DNA of 64,000 nucleotides, taken from the NCBI GenBank assembly GCA_950097015.1, contig CATNEN010000007.1, positions 9,177,001 to 9,241,000 of the forward strand. Reading direction: 5' to 3'. Under the pieces are notes generated by a model, which saw only the letters and a program-made list of their open reading frames with translations, was not told the DNA's origin and did not search any database. Shown piece by piece: positions 20,361-33,100 of the stretch. Position 1 is the first letter of the stretch; every line of letters begins with the position of its first letter. This DNA is from Macrostomum hystrix (Eukaryota; Platyhelminthes; Macrostomidae). The position numbers were made by a program, and so were the translations under genes.

Positions 20361-20913
20361 GGAATGGCTACGTCAGATAAGTATAAAATGAGAAGGGATA
20401 GAGATTAGAGATTAGAGAGAAGGGTAGATAAGAACAGAGGTGTAAGAGGAAAGGGAGAGAGGGGGAGGTCACAGTCAGTCGTTGTCCTCCTTGCGACTCC
20501 AGCGGTTGAACCTCTGTAAGTGCAGTGGGTGTGTTGGTTGTTTATGAAGGCCAGTCATATTGTCCAGTGAAACAGCACGTTAGCACCAATTCCTAGGCGC
20601 AGTTAAGTAATGTGCGGAAAATCAATGATATGAAAGCTGATTATTGCACAAAATTGATTGCTGAAATTTGTTAACCAATAGTTGTTAAAGAGAATTAATA
20701 ATATTCACAACTGAATCAGCAATAATGCATTATTCACACCAGCTGCAAGTATTGCGTGTTAAAAAATTAGATAAATTTAGTGCAGTTTGTGAATGGCTAA
20801 AGCTGAGTGTGCGGCTGACTTAAACTGTGCCACGGTGGATTGCTAGATAGTAGTCCGTGGCTAGACTAGCAATCCAGAAAGCATTTCCCGGTGCCTAATG
20901 ACACAAATACGAA

Positions 20914-21150
20914 TTAAATATTTATTTCACTAAGGACTGCGACATCTGCCGCTACCCGGGAGAAGGACGCGTAGAGGCTGGCCCGCTTCAGCCGGGCGGT
21001 CTCTCGGAGGGTCACCGGCCAGCCACCACCAGAGGCGGCAGCGGCTGCGCCCGAAGGGAGGGCGTCGGGACCGCCGCCCTCTGAATCCATATCGTCGTCG
21101 TCTTCGAAGCTGTCCGAATCGGCAGCCAGTGAGTGCCAGCGGGTCGGCCT
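20914..21150 (-). CDS. BicD: BicD last exon: lineage-specific acidic tail
   Basis: Starts after CAGCAGCAG with [20 protein letters not shown] and ends [15 protein letters not shown] before TAA. It joins in phase 0 to exon 6. It has no counterpart that I recognise in fly or vertebrate BicD, where the protein ends soon after CC3. Assignment rests on strand, phase, acceptor and coding-like composition. An AATAAA (20921-20926) overlaps the last codons. Confidence 0.72.
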   Translation of the reverse strand, partial: RPTRWHSLAADSDSFEDDDDMDSEGGGPDALPSGAAAAASGGGWPVTLRETARLKRASLYASFSRVAADVAVLSEINI

Positions 21151-24100
21151 CTGCTGCTGATGCGGAAGTGGCGGAGAAAGGATGAAGAATGGTGGAGAGG
21201 TAGGGGAGATTTCAGGATGAGGAAGAGTGGAGATGTAGGGGAGATTTCAGGATGAGGAAGAGTGGAGAGGTAGGGGAGATTTCAGGATGAGGAAGGGTGG
21301 AGATGTAGGGGAGATTTCAGGATGAGGAAGGGTGGAGATGTAGGGGAGATATCAGGATGAGGAAGGGTGGAGATGTAGGGGAGATTTCAGGATGAGGAAT
21401 GGTGGAGAGGAGATTTCTGGGTGAGGCAGGGAGGAGAGGAGATTGCAGGGTGGGGAAGGGAGGAGAGGAGATTGCAGGGTGGGGAAGGGTGGAGAAGAGA
21501 TTGCAGGGTGAGGCAGGGAAGAGAGGAGATTGCAGGGTGAGGCAGGGAGGAGAGGAGATTGCAGGGTGGGGAAGGGAGGAGAGGAGATTGCAGGGTGAGG
21601 CAGGGAGGAGAGGAGATTGCAGGGTGAGGCAGGGAAGTGAGGAGATTGCAGGGTGAGGCAGGGAGGAGAAGAGATTGCAGGGTGAGGCAGGGAAGTGAGG
21701 AGATTGCAGGGTGAGGCAGGGAGGAGAGAAGATTGCAGGGTGAGGAAGGGAGGAGAGGAGATTGCAGGGTGGGGAAGGGAGGAGAGGAGATTGCAGGGTG
21801 GGGAAGGGAGGAGAGGAGATTGCAGGGTGGGGAAGGGAGGAGAGGAGATTGCAGGGTGAGGCAGGGAGGAGAGGAGATTGCAGGGTGAGGAAGGGAGGAG
21901 AAGAGATTGCAGGGTGAGGAAGGGAGGAGAAGAGATTGCAGGGTGAGGCAGGGAGGAGAGGAGATTGCAGGGTGAGGAAGGGAGGAGAAGAGATTGCAGG
22001 GTGAGGCAGGGAGGAGAGGAGATTGCAGGGTGAGGAAGGGAGGAGAGGAGATTGCAGGGTGGGGAAGGGAGGAGAGGAGATTGCAGGGTGGGGAAGGGAG
22101 GAGAGGAGATTGCAGGGTGGGGAAGGGAGGAGAGGAGATTGCAGGGTGAGGCAGGGAAGTGAGGAGATTGCAGGGTGGGGAAGGGTGGAGAAGAGATTGC
22201 AGGGTGAGGCAGGGAAGAGAGGAGATTGCAGGGTGAGGAAGGGAGGAGAGGAGATTGCAGGGTGAGGCAGGGAGGAGAGGAGATTGCAGGGTGGGGAAGG
22301 GAGGAGAGGAGATTGCAGGGTGGGGAAGGGAGGAGAGGAGATTGCAGGGTGGGGAAGGGAGGAGAGGAGATTGCAGGGTGAGGCAGGGAGGAGAGGAGAT
22401 TGCAGGGTGAGGCAGGGAGGAGAGGTAAGGTAGATAAAAGAGCATTCTTACATAATGCATGAATTACTGAGTTCAAGAGATTCCTATGAATCAAGCAGTC
22501 GTTGGGCAGACACCAATGAGTAATCGTCATAATAAAAAACATCTATGTTTCGTGGCACTGCTGCCTACCGGCCTACTAACAGTAGAGCAAAAAACGCATT
22601 AATGAAAAAATGGAATTTCGCAATTACAAAGCACCGCGAGACAAACCGACAGAAGTGGAAATGATAAAAATTCTTACTCAGAGCTGAGCAGAGCTAACAA
22701 AGGAGCGAGCTAGACAAACACGCTGCTCAGTTTGCTCAGACGCCATCTGACGCACTGAAAGTTTTCAATAGCGAGAACTCCGAGGAGTCACTCCTTCTTG
22801 TAATAGCTTGCGATAGCACCACCAAGACTAAAATATAAAATACGACAACACTAACTACATAGATGTGCGATAACAACACACAACAACATACATCCCACAG
22901 CTAGTGAAGGTTTAATATTTTAATTATAAAACAAAAATACTCACAACATATTACCGTACGGAATAGCAAATCCTCAATTCCTTGTATCCCATTCAGCACC
23001 TGAGATTTCAAATCCCTAATTTCTCGAATCCCATTCAGCACCTGAGATTTCAAATCCCTAATTTCTCGAATCCCATTCAGCACCTGAGATTTCAAATCCC
23101 TAATTCCTTGAATCCCATTCAGCACCTGAGATTTCAAATCCCTAATTTCTCGAATCCCATTCAGCACATGAGAGTTAAAATCCCTAAATCATTTAATCCT
23201 ATTCAGCACCTGAGAGTTAAAATCCCTAATTCATTTAATCCCATTCAGCACCTGAGAGTTAAAATCCCTAATTCATTTAATCCCATTCAGCACCTGAGAG
23301 TTAAAATCCCTAATTTCTCGAATCCCATTCAGCACCTGAGAGTTAAAATCCCTAATTCATTTAATCCCATTCAGCACCTGAGAGTTAAAATCCCTAATTT
23401 CTCGAATCCCATTCAGCACTAGAGAGTTAAAATCCCTAATTCCTTGAATCCCATTCAGCACCTGAGAGTTAAAATCCCTAATTCATTTAACCCCATTCAG
23501 CACCTGAGAGTTAAAATCCCTAATTTCTCGAATCCCATTCAGCACTAGAGAGTTAAAATCCCTAATTCCTTGAATCCCATTCAGCACCTGAGATTTCAAA
23601 TCCCTAATTTCTCGAATCCCATTCAGCACATGAGAGTTAAAATCCCTAATTCATTTAATCCCATTCAGCACCTGAGAGTTAAAATCCCTAATTCATTTAA
23701 TCCCATTCAGCACCTGAGAGTTAAAATCCCTAATTCATTTAATCCCATTCAGCACCTGAGAGTTAAAATCCCTAATTTCTCGAATCCCATTCAGCACTAG
23801 AGAGTTAAAATCCCTAATTTCTTGAATCCCATTCAGCACCTGAGATTTCAAATCCCTAATTTCTCGAATCCCATTCAGCACATGAGAGTTAAAATCCCTA
23901 ATTCATTTAATCCCATTCAGCACCTGAGAGTTAAAATCCCTAATTCATTTAATCCCATTCAGCACCTGAGAGTTAAAATCCCTAATTCATTTAATCCCAT
24001 TCAGCACCTGAGAGTTAAAATCCCTAATTCATTTAATCCCATTCAGCACCTGAGAGTTAAAATCCCTAATTCATTTAATCCCATTCAGCACCTGAGAGTT

Positions 24101-27100
24101 AAAATCCCTAATTTCTCGAATCCCATTCAGCACCTGAGAGTTAAAATCCCTAATTCCTTGAATCCCATTCAGCACCTGAGAGTTACAATCCCTAATTTAT
24201 TTGATCCCATTCAGAACCTGAGATTTCAAATTCCTAATTCGTTGGATCCGATTCAGCACCTGAGATTTTAATCCCAAAAATCTTTGGATATCAACCAGCA
24301 TTCTGCACCTGAGATTTTAAATACCCAATTCAGAATAATATAGAAATTAATTACAACTATGGGATCACGATACGCAGAAATTCCTCTGCATTATGTTTAC
24401 TATCCCAGATGGGGCTCAAGGAATTTTCCATGCTATATGCGAATTCGCTATATTTGTGCACAAAACTGAAGCTCAGACAATCCCACTTGAATCAGAAATG
24501 AAATTACCTTGGATCCGGGCGAGGTGCGAGACACGCCCTGCCTCTGCTGCACGGCTGTGCCAACTCCACCCTGCTGTTGCTGCGACTGCGCCGAAGCTGG
24601 CAAAGATGGCAGCGGCTGCGACCCTCGCGCGGATGCGGCCCCGCTGTTGACCTCCGCACCGCCGCCGACTCCGGGCGTAACAACTCCGACGGGTGGCACC
24701 CGGCGCACCTCGCTGTCCATCTCGAGGTCCTCCAGGCGCTGCGTGAGCGCCAGCTTCTGCTGAATGGCCATCCGCAACAGCGAGTTCAACGTCTTTCTCT
24801 CATCGTCGGCGGCCTGCAGCTGGCGCTGCATCTCATCGATCTGGGTCATGTACTCCTCGCAGCGCTGGCCGAACATGTTGCGCAGGTTGGCGAAGCCGGC
24901 TGCGTCGTCCTTCAGCGCCTTGAGCTCCGAGCGCAGCCGCAGCATGGTCTCGCTCACCACCTGCTTCTCGTTCTCGTATTTCTGCTTGAGATTGGCAAGC
25001 GCCGACTCGGCCGTGGACTTGTTGGTCTTGAGCACGGCGCGCAGGGTGGCCATCTGCTCCCGCTTGGTGTTCAGCAGCGCCCGAAGCCGAGCCGCCTCCT
25101 CGCGCTGCTCGGCCGCGCTGGCCGCCGCCGCCTCGGTCGTGGAGGCTGCGGCTGACGCGGCTGCGGCGACATCGGCGAGATGACGCCGCAGCAACCGTAG
25201 ACAGTCAGCCTGGCTGGCGAGCTCGTCCAGCGCCGTTTCCATGGAAACGGATGCGCCGGAAGTGCTAAATGCAGCGCTGCTGTGAGCCTCGATCAGCTCG
25301 GCCAGTCGGCGCTGCGGCTCCTGACCTGCCCGCTGGCACAGCTGCAGGTACAGGGCGCCAAAGTCGGCCAGAGCCTGGCGCAGCTCAGCAGCAGTTCGGC
25401 CGCATCGTTCGGTTGCCATAGCAACGCTGGCGCCATTCTCCTCCAGCTGGGCGCGCAGGCGGGAATTGGCCAGCTCGAGGTCGGCCTGGGCGGCGACGAG
25501 GCGGGCGGCGTCGTCCGGGCGCTGCTGGAGGGCCTGGGCGCTGCGCAGGCGGTTGAGGTCGCGCTGAAGGGCGGCGATCTGCCGCAGGGCCACCAGGTAC
25601 TTGTGCTCAAGGGAGGCGTAGCTGCGTTGGGCGAATGAGGGCGAAGTTCACCTGATATCTTATAAATATAACTACCTTAGCGATGCCGGCTTGTCTTAAA
25701 TGGCATTACAGAACAGATTACTTTACACAATGCAAAGAGGAAACTGAATCACCGACCTTATATCACTTTTAAATCGAAAATGTTCATTCTCAAAATTGCA
25801 ATCCGCTTGAAAATTACTAGAAAAGCTGTTAACAGAGAAAACTGACTGTCAGACATCCGAAACTGACTGTCAGATATCCGAAACTGACATTCAGAAATCC
25901 ATAAAAGTCTGAAATCTAAAACTGATGACTTCAAAACTGATTGTCAAACATCTAAAACAGACAATCAGGCACCCAGGACAGACAGACAGGCACCCAGGAC
26001 AGACAGACAGGCACCCAGGACTGACAGACAGGCACCCAGGATTGACAGACAGGCACCCAGGACTGACAGACAGGCACCCAGGACTGACAGACAGGCACCC
26101 AGGACTGACAGACAGGCACCCAGGACTGACAGACAGGCAACCAGGACTGACAGACAGGCACCCAGGATTGACAGACAGGCACCCAGGATTGACATACAGG
26201 CACCCAGGACTGACAGACAGGCACCCAGGATTGACAGACAGGCACCCAGGACTGACAGACAGGCACCCAGGACTGACAGACAGGCACCCAGGACTGACAG
26301 ACAGGCACCCAGGATTGACAGACAGGCACCCAGGACTGACAGACAGGCACCCAGGATTGACAGACAGGCACCCAGGACTGACAGACAGGCACCCAGGACT
26401 GACAGACAGGCACCCAGGACTGACAGACAGGCACCCAGGACAGACAGACAGGCACCCAAGACAGACAGACAGGCACCCAGGACTGACAGACAGGCACCCA
26501 AGACAGACAGACAGGCACCCAGGACTGACAGACAGGCACCCAGGACTGACAGACAGACAAGCTCGCTAGAGGAAGAATTGAAACGCTGTTACCGGCAGGA
26601 ACAGCCCTGGGACCCTCGCAGGCACCAGCAAAAGTTTCAGGCCAATAAAATTTGAGATAAATGCAGCTGTTACTGTTGTTTGCTAGAGTTGAAACTGGCG
26701 TCAAATGCATATTTTGCAGTGGTCAGCATTCAATTACTAACTAAGTATTTGCTGGTTTGTTTGTATTAGAAGACATAGATAAGTTGTTTCAGTTCCTAAG
26801 CTGACAATGGGGACGTATGTTGGTTACGGATTGTGTAATTTAGTCTCGAGATACACAAATTCAAGGTGCACATTATCTAAAAGTACAAAATAATTTTCAA
26901 CTGGACCTTAATGATTCATTAGGTCCTGTGAATTTTTACTTTGAAGTAGCGCTTAATGTAGTGTTAAAATGGTTCAGTCAATAGTACTGGAAACTGGATA
27001 TTCATTGATATCGGTAAAAACACAGCGGGTTAATGAAGGTCAAATGCAAAGTTTACCCATCTGCGTCCGCAGTTTCGCACCTGCAAACGGCGTATTCATT

Positions 27101-30100
27101 TTTGCATGCAAATTAGCAACAGCAGATTTTTATATAAGGCTTTCGCAGTGCGCTACTACAAGTAATAAAGTAGTAAACATGTTTAACTTTTATAGCCTCA
27201 TCTACGGTATTGAGGTCTCACAAGCTTTTTCATTCTGATCAAATATTTCTGTGAGCAGCATTCTGATCCCATATTCCTGTGTGTAACATCCTGATCAAAT
27301 ATTCCTGTGTGTAACATCCTGATCCCATATTCCTGTGTATAACATCCTGATCCCATATTCCTGTGTGTAACATCCTGATCCCATATTCCTGTGTGTAACA
27401 TCCTGATCCCATATTCCTGTGAGCAGCATTCTGATCCCATATTCCTGTGCGTAATATCCTGATCCCATATTCCTGTGTGTAATATCCTGATCCCATATTC
27501 CTGTGTGTAATATCCTGATCCCATATTCCTGTGAGCAGCATTCTGATCCCATATTCCTGTGTGTAACATCCTGATCCCATATTCCTGTGTGTAACATCCT
27601 GATCCCATATTCCTGTATGTAACATCCTGATCAAATATTCCTGTGTGTAACATCCTGATCCCATATTCCTGTGTATAACATCCTGATCCCATATTCCTGT
27701 GTGTAACATCCTGATCCCATATTCCTGTGTGTAACATCCTGATCCCATATTCCTGTGAGCAGCATTCTGATCCCATATTCCTGTGAGCAGCATCCTGATC
27801 CCATATTCCTGTGTGTAATATCCTGATCCCATATTCCTGTGTGTAACATCCTGATCCCATATTCCTGTGTGTAACATCCTGATCCCATATTCCTGTGTGT
27901 AACATCCTGATCCCATATTCCTGTGTGTAACATCCTGATCCCATATTCCTGTGTGTAATATCCTGATCCCATATTCCTGTGTGTAACATCCTGATCCCAT
28001 ATTCCTGTGAGCAGCATTCTGATCCCATATTCCTGTGTGTAACATCCTGATCCCATATTCCTGTGAGCAGCATTCTGATCCCATATTCCTGTGAGCAGCA
28101 TTCTGATCCCATATTCCTGTGTGTAATATCCTGATCCCATATTCCTGTGAGCAGCATTCTGATCCCATATTCCTGTGTGTAACATCCTGATCCCATATTC
28201 CTGTGTGTAACATCCTGATCCCATATTCCTGTGTGTAACATCCTGATCCCATATTCCTGTGTGTAACATCCTGATCCCATATTCCTGTGTGTAACATCCT
28301 GATCCCATATTCCTGTGTGTAACATCCTGATCCCATATTCCTGTGAGCAGCATTCTGATCCCATATTCCTGTGCGTAATATCCTGATCCCATATTCCTGT
28401 GTGTAACATCCTGATCCCATATTCCTGTGAGCAGCATTCTGATCCCATATTCCTGTGTGTAACATCCTGATCCCATATTCCTGTGTGTAACATCCTGATC
28501 CCATATTCCTGTGTGTAACATCCTGATCCCATATTCCTGTGTGTAACATCCTGATCCCATATTCCTGTGAGCAGCATTCTGATCCCATATTCCTGTGTGT
28601 AACATCCTGATCCCATATTCCTGTGAGCAGCATTCTGATCCCATATTCCTGTTTGCAAGATTCCAATCGCATATCCTGTTTGCAAGATTCCAATCCCATA
28701 TCCTGTTTGTAAGATTCCAATCCCATATCCTGTTTGCAAGATTCCAATCCCATATCCTGTTTGCAAGATTCCAATCCCATATTCCTGTTTGCAAGATTCC
28801 AATCCCATATCCTGTTTGCAAGATTCCAATCCCATACCCTGTTTGCAAGATTCCAATCCCATATCCTGTTTGCAAGTTTCCAATCCCATATTCCTGTTTG
28901 CAAGATTCCAATCCCATATCCTGTTTGCAAGATTCCAATCCCATATCCTGTTTGCAAGATTCCAATCCCATATCCTGTTTGCAAGATTCCAATCCCATAT
29001 CCTGTTTGCAAGATTCCAATCGCATATCCTGTTTGCAAGATTCCAATCCCATACCCTGTTTGCAAGATTCCAATCCCATATCCTGTTTGCAAGTTTCCAA
29101 TCCCATATTCCTGTTTGCAAGATTCCAATCCCATATCCTGTTTGCAAGATTCCAATCCCATATCCTGTTTGCAAGATTCCAATCCCATATTCCTGTTTGC
29201 AAGATTCCAATCCCATATCCTGTTTGCAAGATTCCAATCCCATACCCTGTTTGCAAGATTCCAATCCCATATCCTGTTTGCAAGTTTCCAATCCCATATT
29301 CCTGTTTGCAAGATTCCAATCCCATATCCTGTTTGCAAGATTCCAATCCCATATCCTGTTTGCAAGATTCCAATCCCATATCCTGTTTGCAAGATTCCAA
29401 TCCCATATCCTGTTTGCAAGATTCCAATCGCATATCCTGTTTGCAAGATTCCAATCCCATATCCAGTTTGTAAGATTCCAATCGCATAGTTTCTTTAAAT
29501 CATTTGTGAGCTGCTGCTAATTCAGTTAAAAACGACACTCAGGTAAGAAAAAGCGAGAGACAAGACTAAACAAAGCGAGTTGAGCCAGTCGCAGCACTCA
29601 CCGCTTGGCCGGAGCCTCGTCTGGACCGCGGAACTCGGACAGCTCGGACACGGACTGGCTCATGAGGTCAGCGGGGCCGCCTGGCGGGCCCAGATAGGCT
29701 GCGGCAGCGGCTGCAGCGGCGGCTGACGCAGCTGCGGTGGCGGCCGAGTCAGCGTCAGTTTGGCCGAGCCTGGAGGCGAGCCGCAGCTGGTCCATGGCCT
29801 GCGAATGCGGCCAGAGCGCATTAACAAATTCACACACGTTATAATAGAAAAATTATGTAGGTCATTGGCTGACCCAAACACTTCTATGAGCTAGGTCATT
29901 GACTGACCCAAACACTTCTATGAGCTAGGTCATTGACTGACCCAAACACTTCTATGAGCTAGGTCATTGACTGACCCAAACACTTCTATGAGCTAGGTCA
30001 TTGACTGACCCAAACACTTCTATGAGCTAGGTCATTGGCTGACCCAAATACTTCTATGAGCTAGGTCATTGGCTGCTGTAAAAACTCGAATGAGCTAGGT

Positions 30101-33100
30101 CATAGGCTCTTGATCACTCACCTGCTCGTGCTCAAACCGGTTGGTCTGTAGCTCCCGGCGCAGTCGTTCAATTGTGGCTTCAGCCTCCTCTGCGCGACGC
30201 CGGGCCGATTCGCGCTCCGACTCGCGCTCGCGCAGCTGCCCGGCCAGCTCGCTGTACAGGTCATGACCTGAGAACACGGGGGGGGGAAAGGTCAACATTG
30301 CTCTGGGCAAATTGGCTTACCTAATGACTATCCCAAACTAGCAAGCCTAGGGTCTTGAGTTGTCGAGTTTTAAAGCTAAATTAGAATCAGCTAATGACAG
30401 CCAAGAATAGGCTAATGACAGCCGAGCATAGGCTGATGACAGCCAAGAACAGGCTAATAGAAGCCAAGAATTGGCTAATGACAGCCAAGAATAAGCTGAT
30501 GACAGCCAAGAATAGGCTAATGGCAGACAAGAATAGGCTAATGACAGCCAAGAATAAGCTGATAACAGCCAGGAATAGGCTAATGGCAGCCAAGAATAGG
30601 CTAATGACAGCCAAGAATAGGCTAATGACAGCCAAGAATAGGCTAATGACAGCCAAGAACAGGCTAATTAAAGCCAAGAATAGGCTAATGAATGACAGCC
30701 AAGAATAGGCTAATTAAAGCCAACTCCTCCATCGCAGCCGGCATTCCCAGCTCACCGGGTGCAGCCGTGGCCTCCAGGTCTCGCTGCACGCTGGTGCTGA
30801 ACTGCTGCAGACTGTCAGCGCTCAATCTGGCGTCCAGCTCCCGCCTGAGCACGTGCTTGGCCTCCCGCTCGGCCTGCAGGGCTTCCTGCGCCTCCTCCAG
30901 GCTCTTCTCAGACACGGAGCGCAGGCGGGCGAGCTCCTCCAGCTGGCCAGACAGGATCTCCGTCTCCTCCAAGAGCCGGCGGCGCTCGTGCTTGACCAGC
31001 TCGAAGTCCAGCTGGGCCCGCTGCGCCTCCAGCAATTTGCGCTCCAGGGCCATGTTTTCGTCGGCCAGCTCGGCGTGGTCGGCCAATTGGCGGGCCTCGC
31101 GAGACTTTAACTCCTTCACCTTGGCGGGGAGACGGGTAGGGAAGCGTTAGAGAGCTCATAATAAAAATGTCTCATTAATGGGAGCCTCGAACTAGAAAAT
31201 GGGCACCAGCATTAGCAAGGGTAGAAATTTAGCCGTGTGTGACAGCCCACCGCAGTCCATGGACTGAACAGCTGTACGCAACGTTTGGGTGCGCCACACA
31301 ATAGCTGCAGCTGTGCCAATGGCTGCACAGCATGGAAAAAAGGGAAATTTCATAATAATTTGTGGGAGGGCTGCGGGCAATGGCACATCACTTGGTGACA
31401 CTAGACCCGCCGCCAGCGAGGAGGCAATTCTGCCCATTCCGCTGACTCCTGAGCACAAACTCACACAGGTGTGTACATCTGCCCTGACTTTCTCATCGTC
31501 AGGCAGTGTACACTCTCCCTGCGCCTTGGAGGTTGGCCCTCAAGGGCGTAAATTGCACGACAAGCCCCCAAGCCTTCTCTCCACGGCTGCGCCCCAAATA
31601 AATGTGGCCTCGCCGCCGAATCGAGCTCAGGGACCTTGGTGCGAGGGGCAAATGCGTCAGACCGATCTGCCACTCACCCCCACCGGACAAACAGGGTTAG
31701 TTGTTATGTAATTAATAGGCATCTACAAGTTGTTTAGGAAAAGAATCTACTAAAAACAACACCAAAGCCTCCCCTGGATGCTTAGGTATAAAGTAATGAA
31801 GTACAGTATAGAATATGTGCCCTTTGTTTGATTATTTCAAGCGCTGCGGCTTGCAAATCTTTCAGAAGATCGTCCTGGAAGACGCTATAACAACGACGCG
31901 ACGACTTGGACGCGATGACAAGGATTTTGGTCACCTCTTCCTCCACCGGCATATTCCGGTCTGAATATGTACAGCCGCTTGTCACAGACACAGATAAATT
32001 GTATCTTCATCTGATAAACTATGCGACATAGGCTAATGACAGCCAAGAATAGGCTAATGATAGCCAAGAATTGGCTAATGACAGCCAAGAATAGGCTAAT
32101 GACAGCCAAGAATAGGCGAATGACAGCCAAGAATAGGCTAATGATAGCCAAGAATAGGCTAATGACAGCCAAGAATAGGCTAATGATAGCCAAGAATTGG
32201 CTAATGACAGCCAAGAATAGGCTAATGATAGCCAAGAATTGGCTAATGACAGCCAAGAATAGGCTAATGACAGCCAAGAATAGGCTAATGATAGCCAAGA
32301 ATTGGCTAATGATAGCCAAGAATTGGCTAATGACAGCCAAGAATAGGCTAATGATAGCCAAGAATTGGCTAATGACAGCCAAGAATAGGCTAATGACAGC
32401 CAAGAATAGGCTAATGAATGACAGCCAAGAATAGGCTAATGATGTAAATGAGCTAGTTTTTTTGCTCGTTTATTATATACTTTATAGTCCTGGAATATAC
32501 ATTAGCTCCAAACTGAATGTGCAAGTGCTCAACGGTCATGAACTTTAGTTGAGAACTGAGTCCAGCTCAGCATAGCCCAGCCTAATCAGATAACTGAGCT
32601 CATTATTCACTGCTCAATTTTTTCTACTCTTGAATTCTTGGTTTGCTTGCCAGTTGACCGAATCAGTTTGGCTGGGACAATAAAATTATAGAATTTTCTA
32701 CCGCATCTCAATAGCAATTTCGGCTGTGGTCCTCTACTCATATTTGCAATATTTGAAATATTTTCGCAGGGCTAATGTGAGTGGGTACAGTAATTGAGGC
32801 CTTATCAGCGAAAGCTGCACTATTATTGTCGTGGCTGAATCGAATGCGTTTTTTTCTAACTAGAAATGAACCTACAAAAAACTTTAAACTCAAGCTGAAA
32901 AATGGACTGAAATTGCGCATTTGAGACAAAAACGCTAAAATTTCAGTGGAGTAGCAATCCTATTTTAGGCTCGGAAATTAAACTCAGCCAGAGCCTCCTA
33001 ATGGGTCGGAAAGAAGCTCTCGTAATGTGAGCTCAAGCTCAACATTCGACTCAAGTATCAGAGTAAGAAACAACAGGGCTCCGAGCCTCCCTATCAGTGT

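Larger units (their letters stand above)
25622..29601 (-). other. BicD intron between exons 5 and 6, about 4 kb
   Basis: Donor GTGAGT after AAGCG, acceptor CAACGCAG. It contains a 21-bp array (25965-26560) and two fused arrays (27238-29490). The remaining sequence (25622-25964, 26561-27237, 29491-29601) is AT-rich with no gene recognised; 25840-25960 holds a few decayed units related to the 21-bp array. Confidence 0.85.

Noticed and set aside
21352-22542. 396- and 357-codon Pro/Ser/Leu-rich frames on the minus strand
   Set aside because: The 29-bp minisatellite read in different frames; not a mucin-like gene.
22975-24270. Regular direct repeats resembling a CRISPR array
   Set aside because: There are no unique spacers: the whole 42-bp unit repeats, the locus is an animal intron and no cas genes exist.
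24577-25638. Long plus-strand frames opposite BicD exon 6
   Set aside because: GC-rich codons of the true minus-strand exon open the opposite strand; no independent signature.
27198-29487. Open frames of 600-735 codons on the minus strand with repeating 28-residue pattern
   Set aside because: They are produced by 28- and 27-bp tandem repeats without stops. They lie in a BicD intron, occur in all three frames at once and contain no domain.
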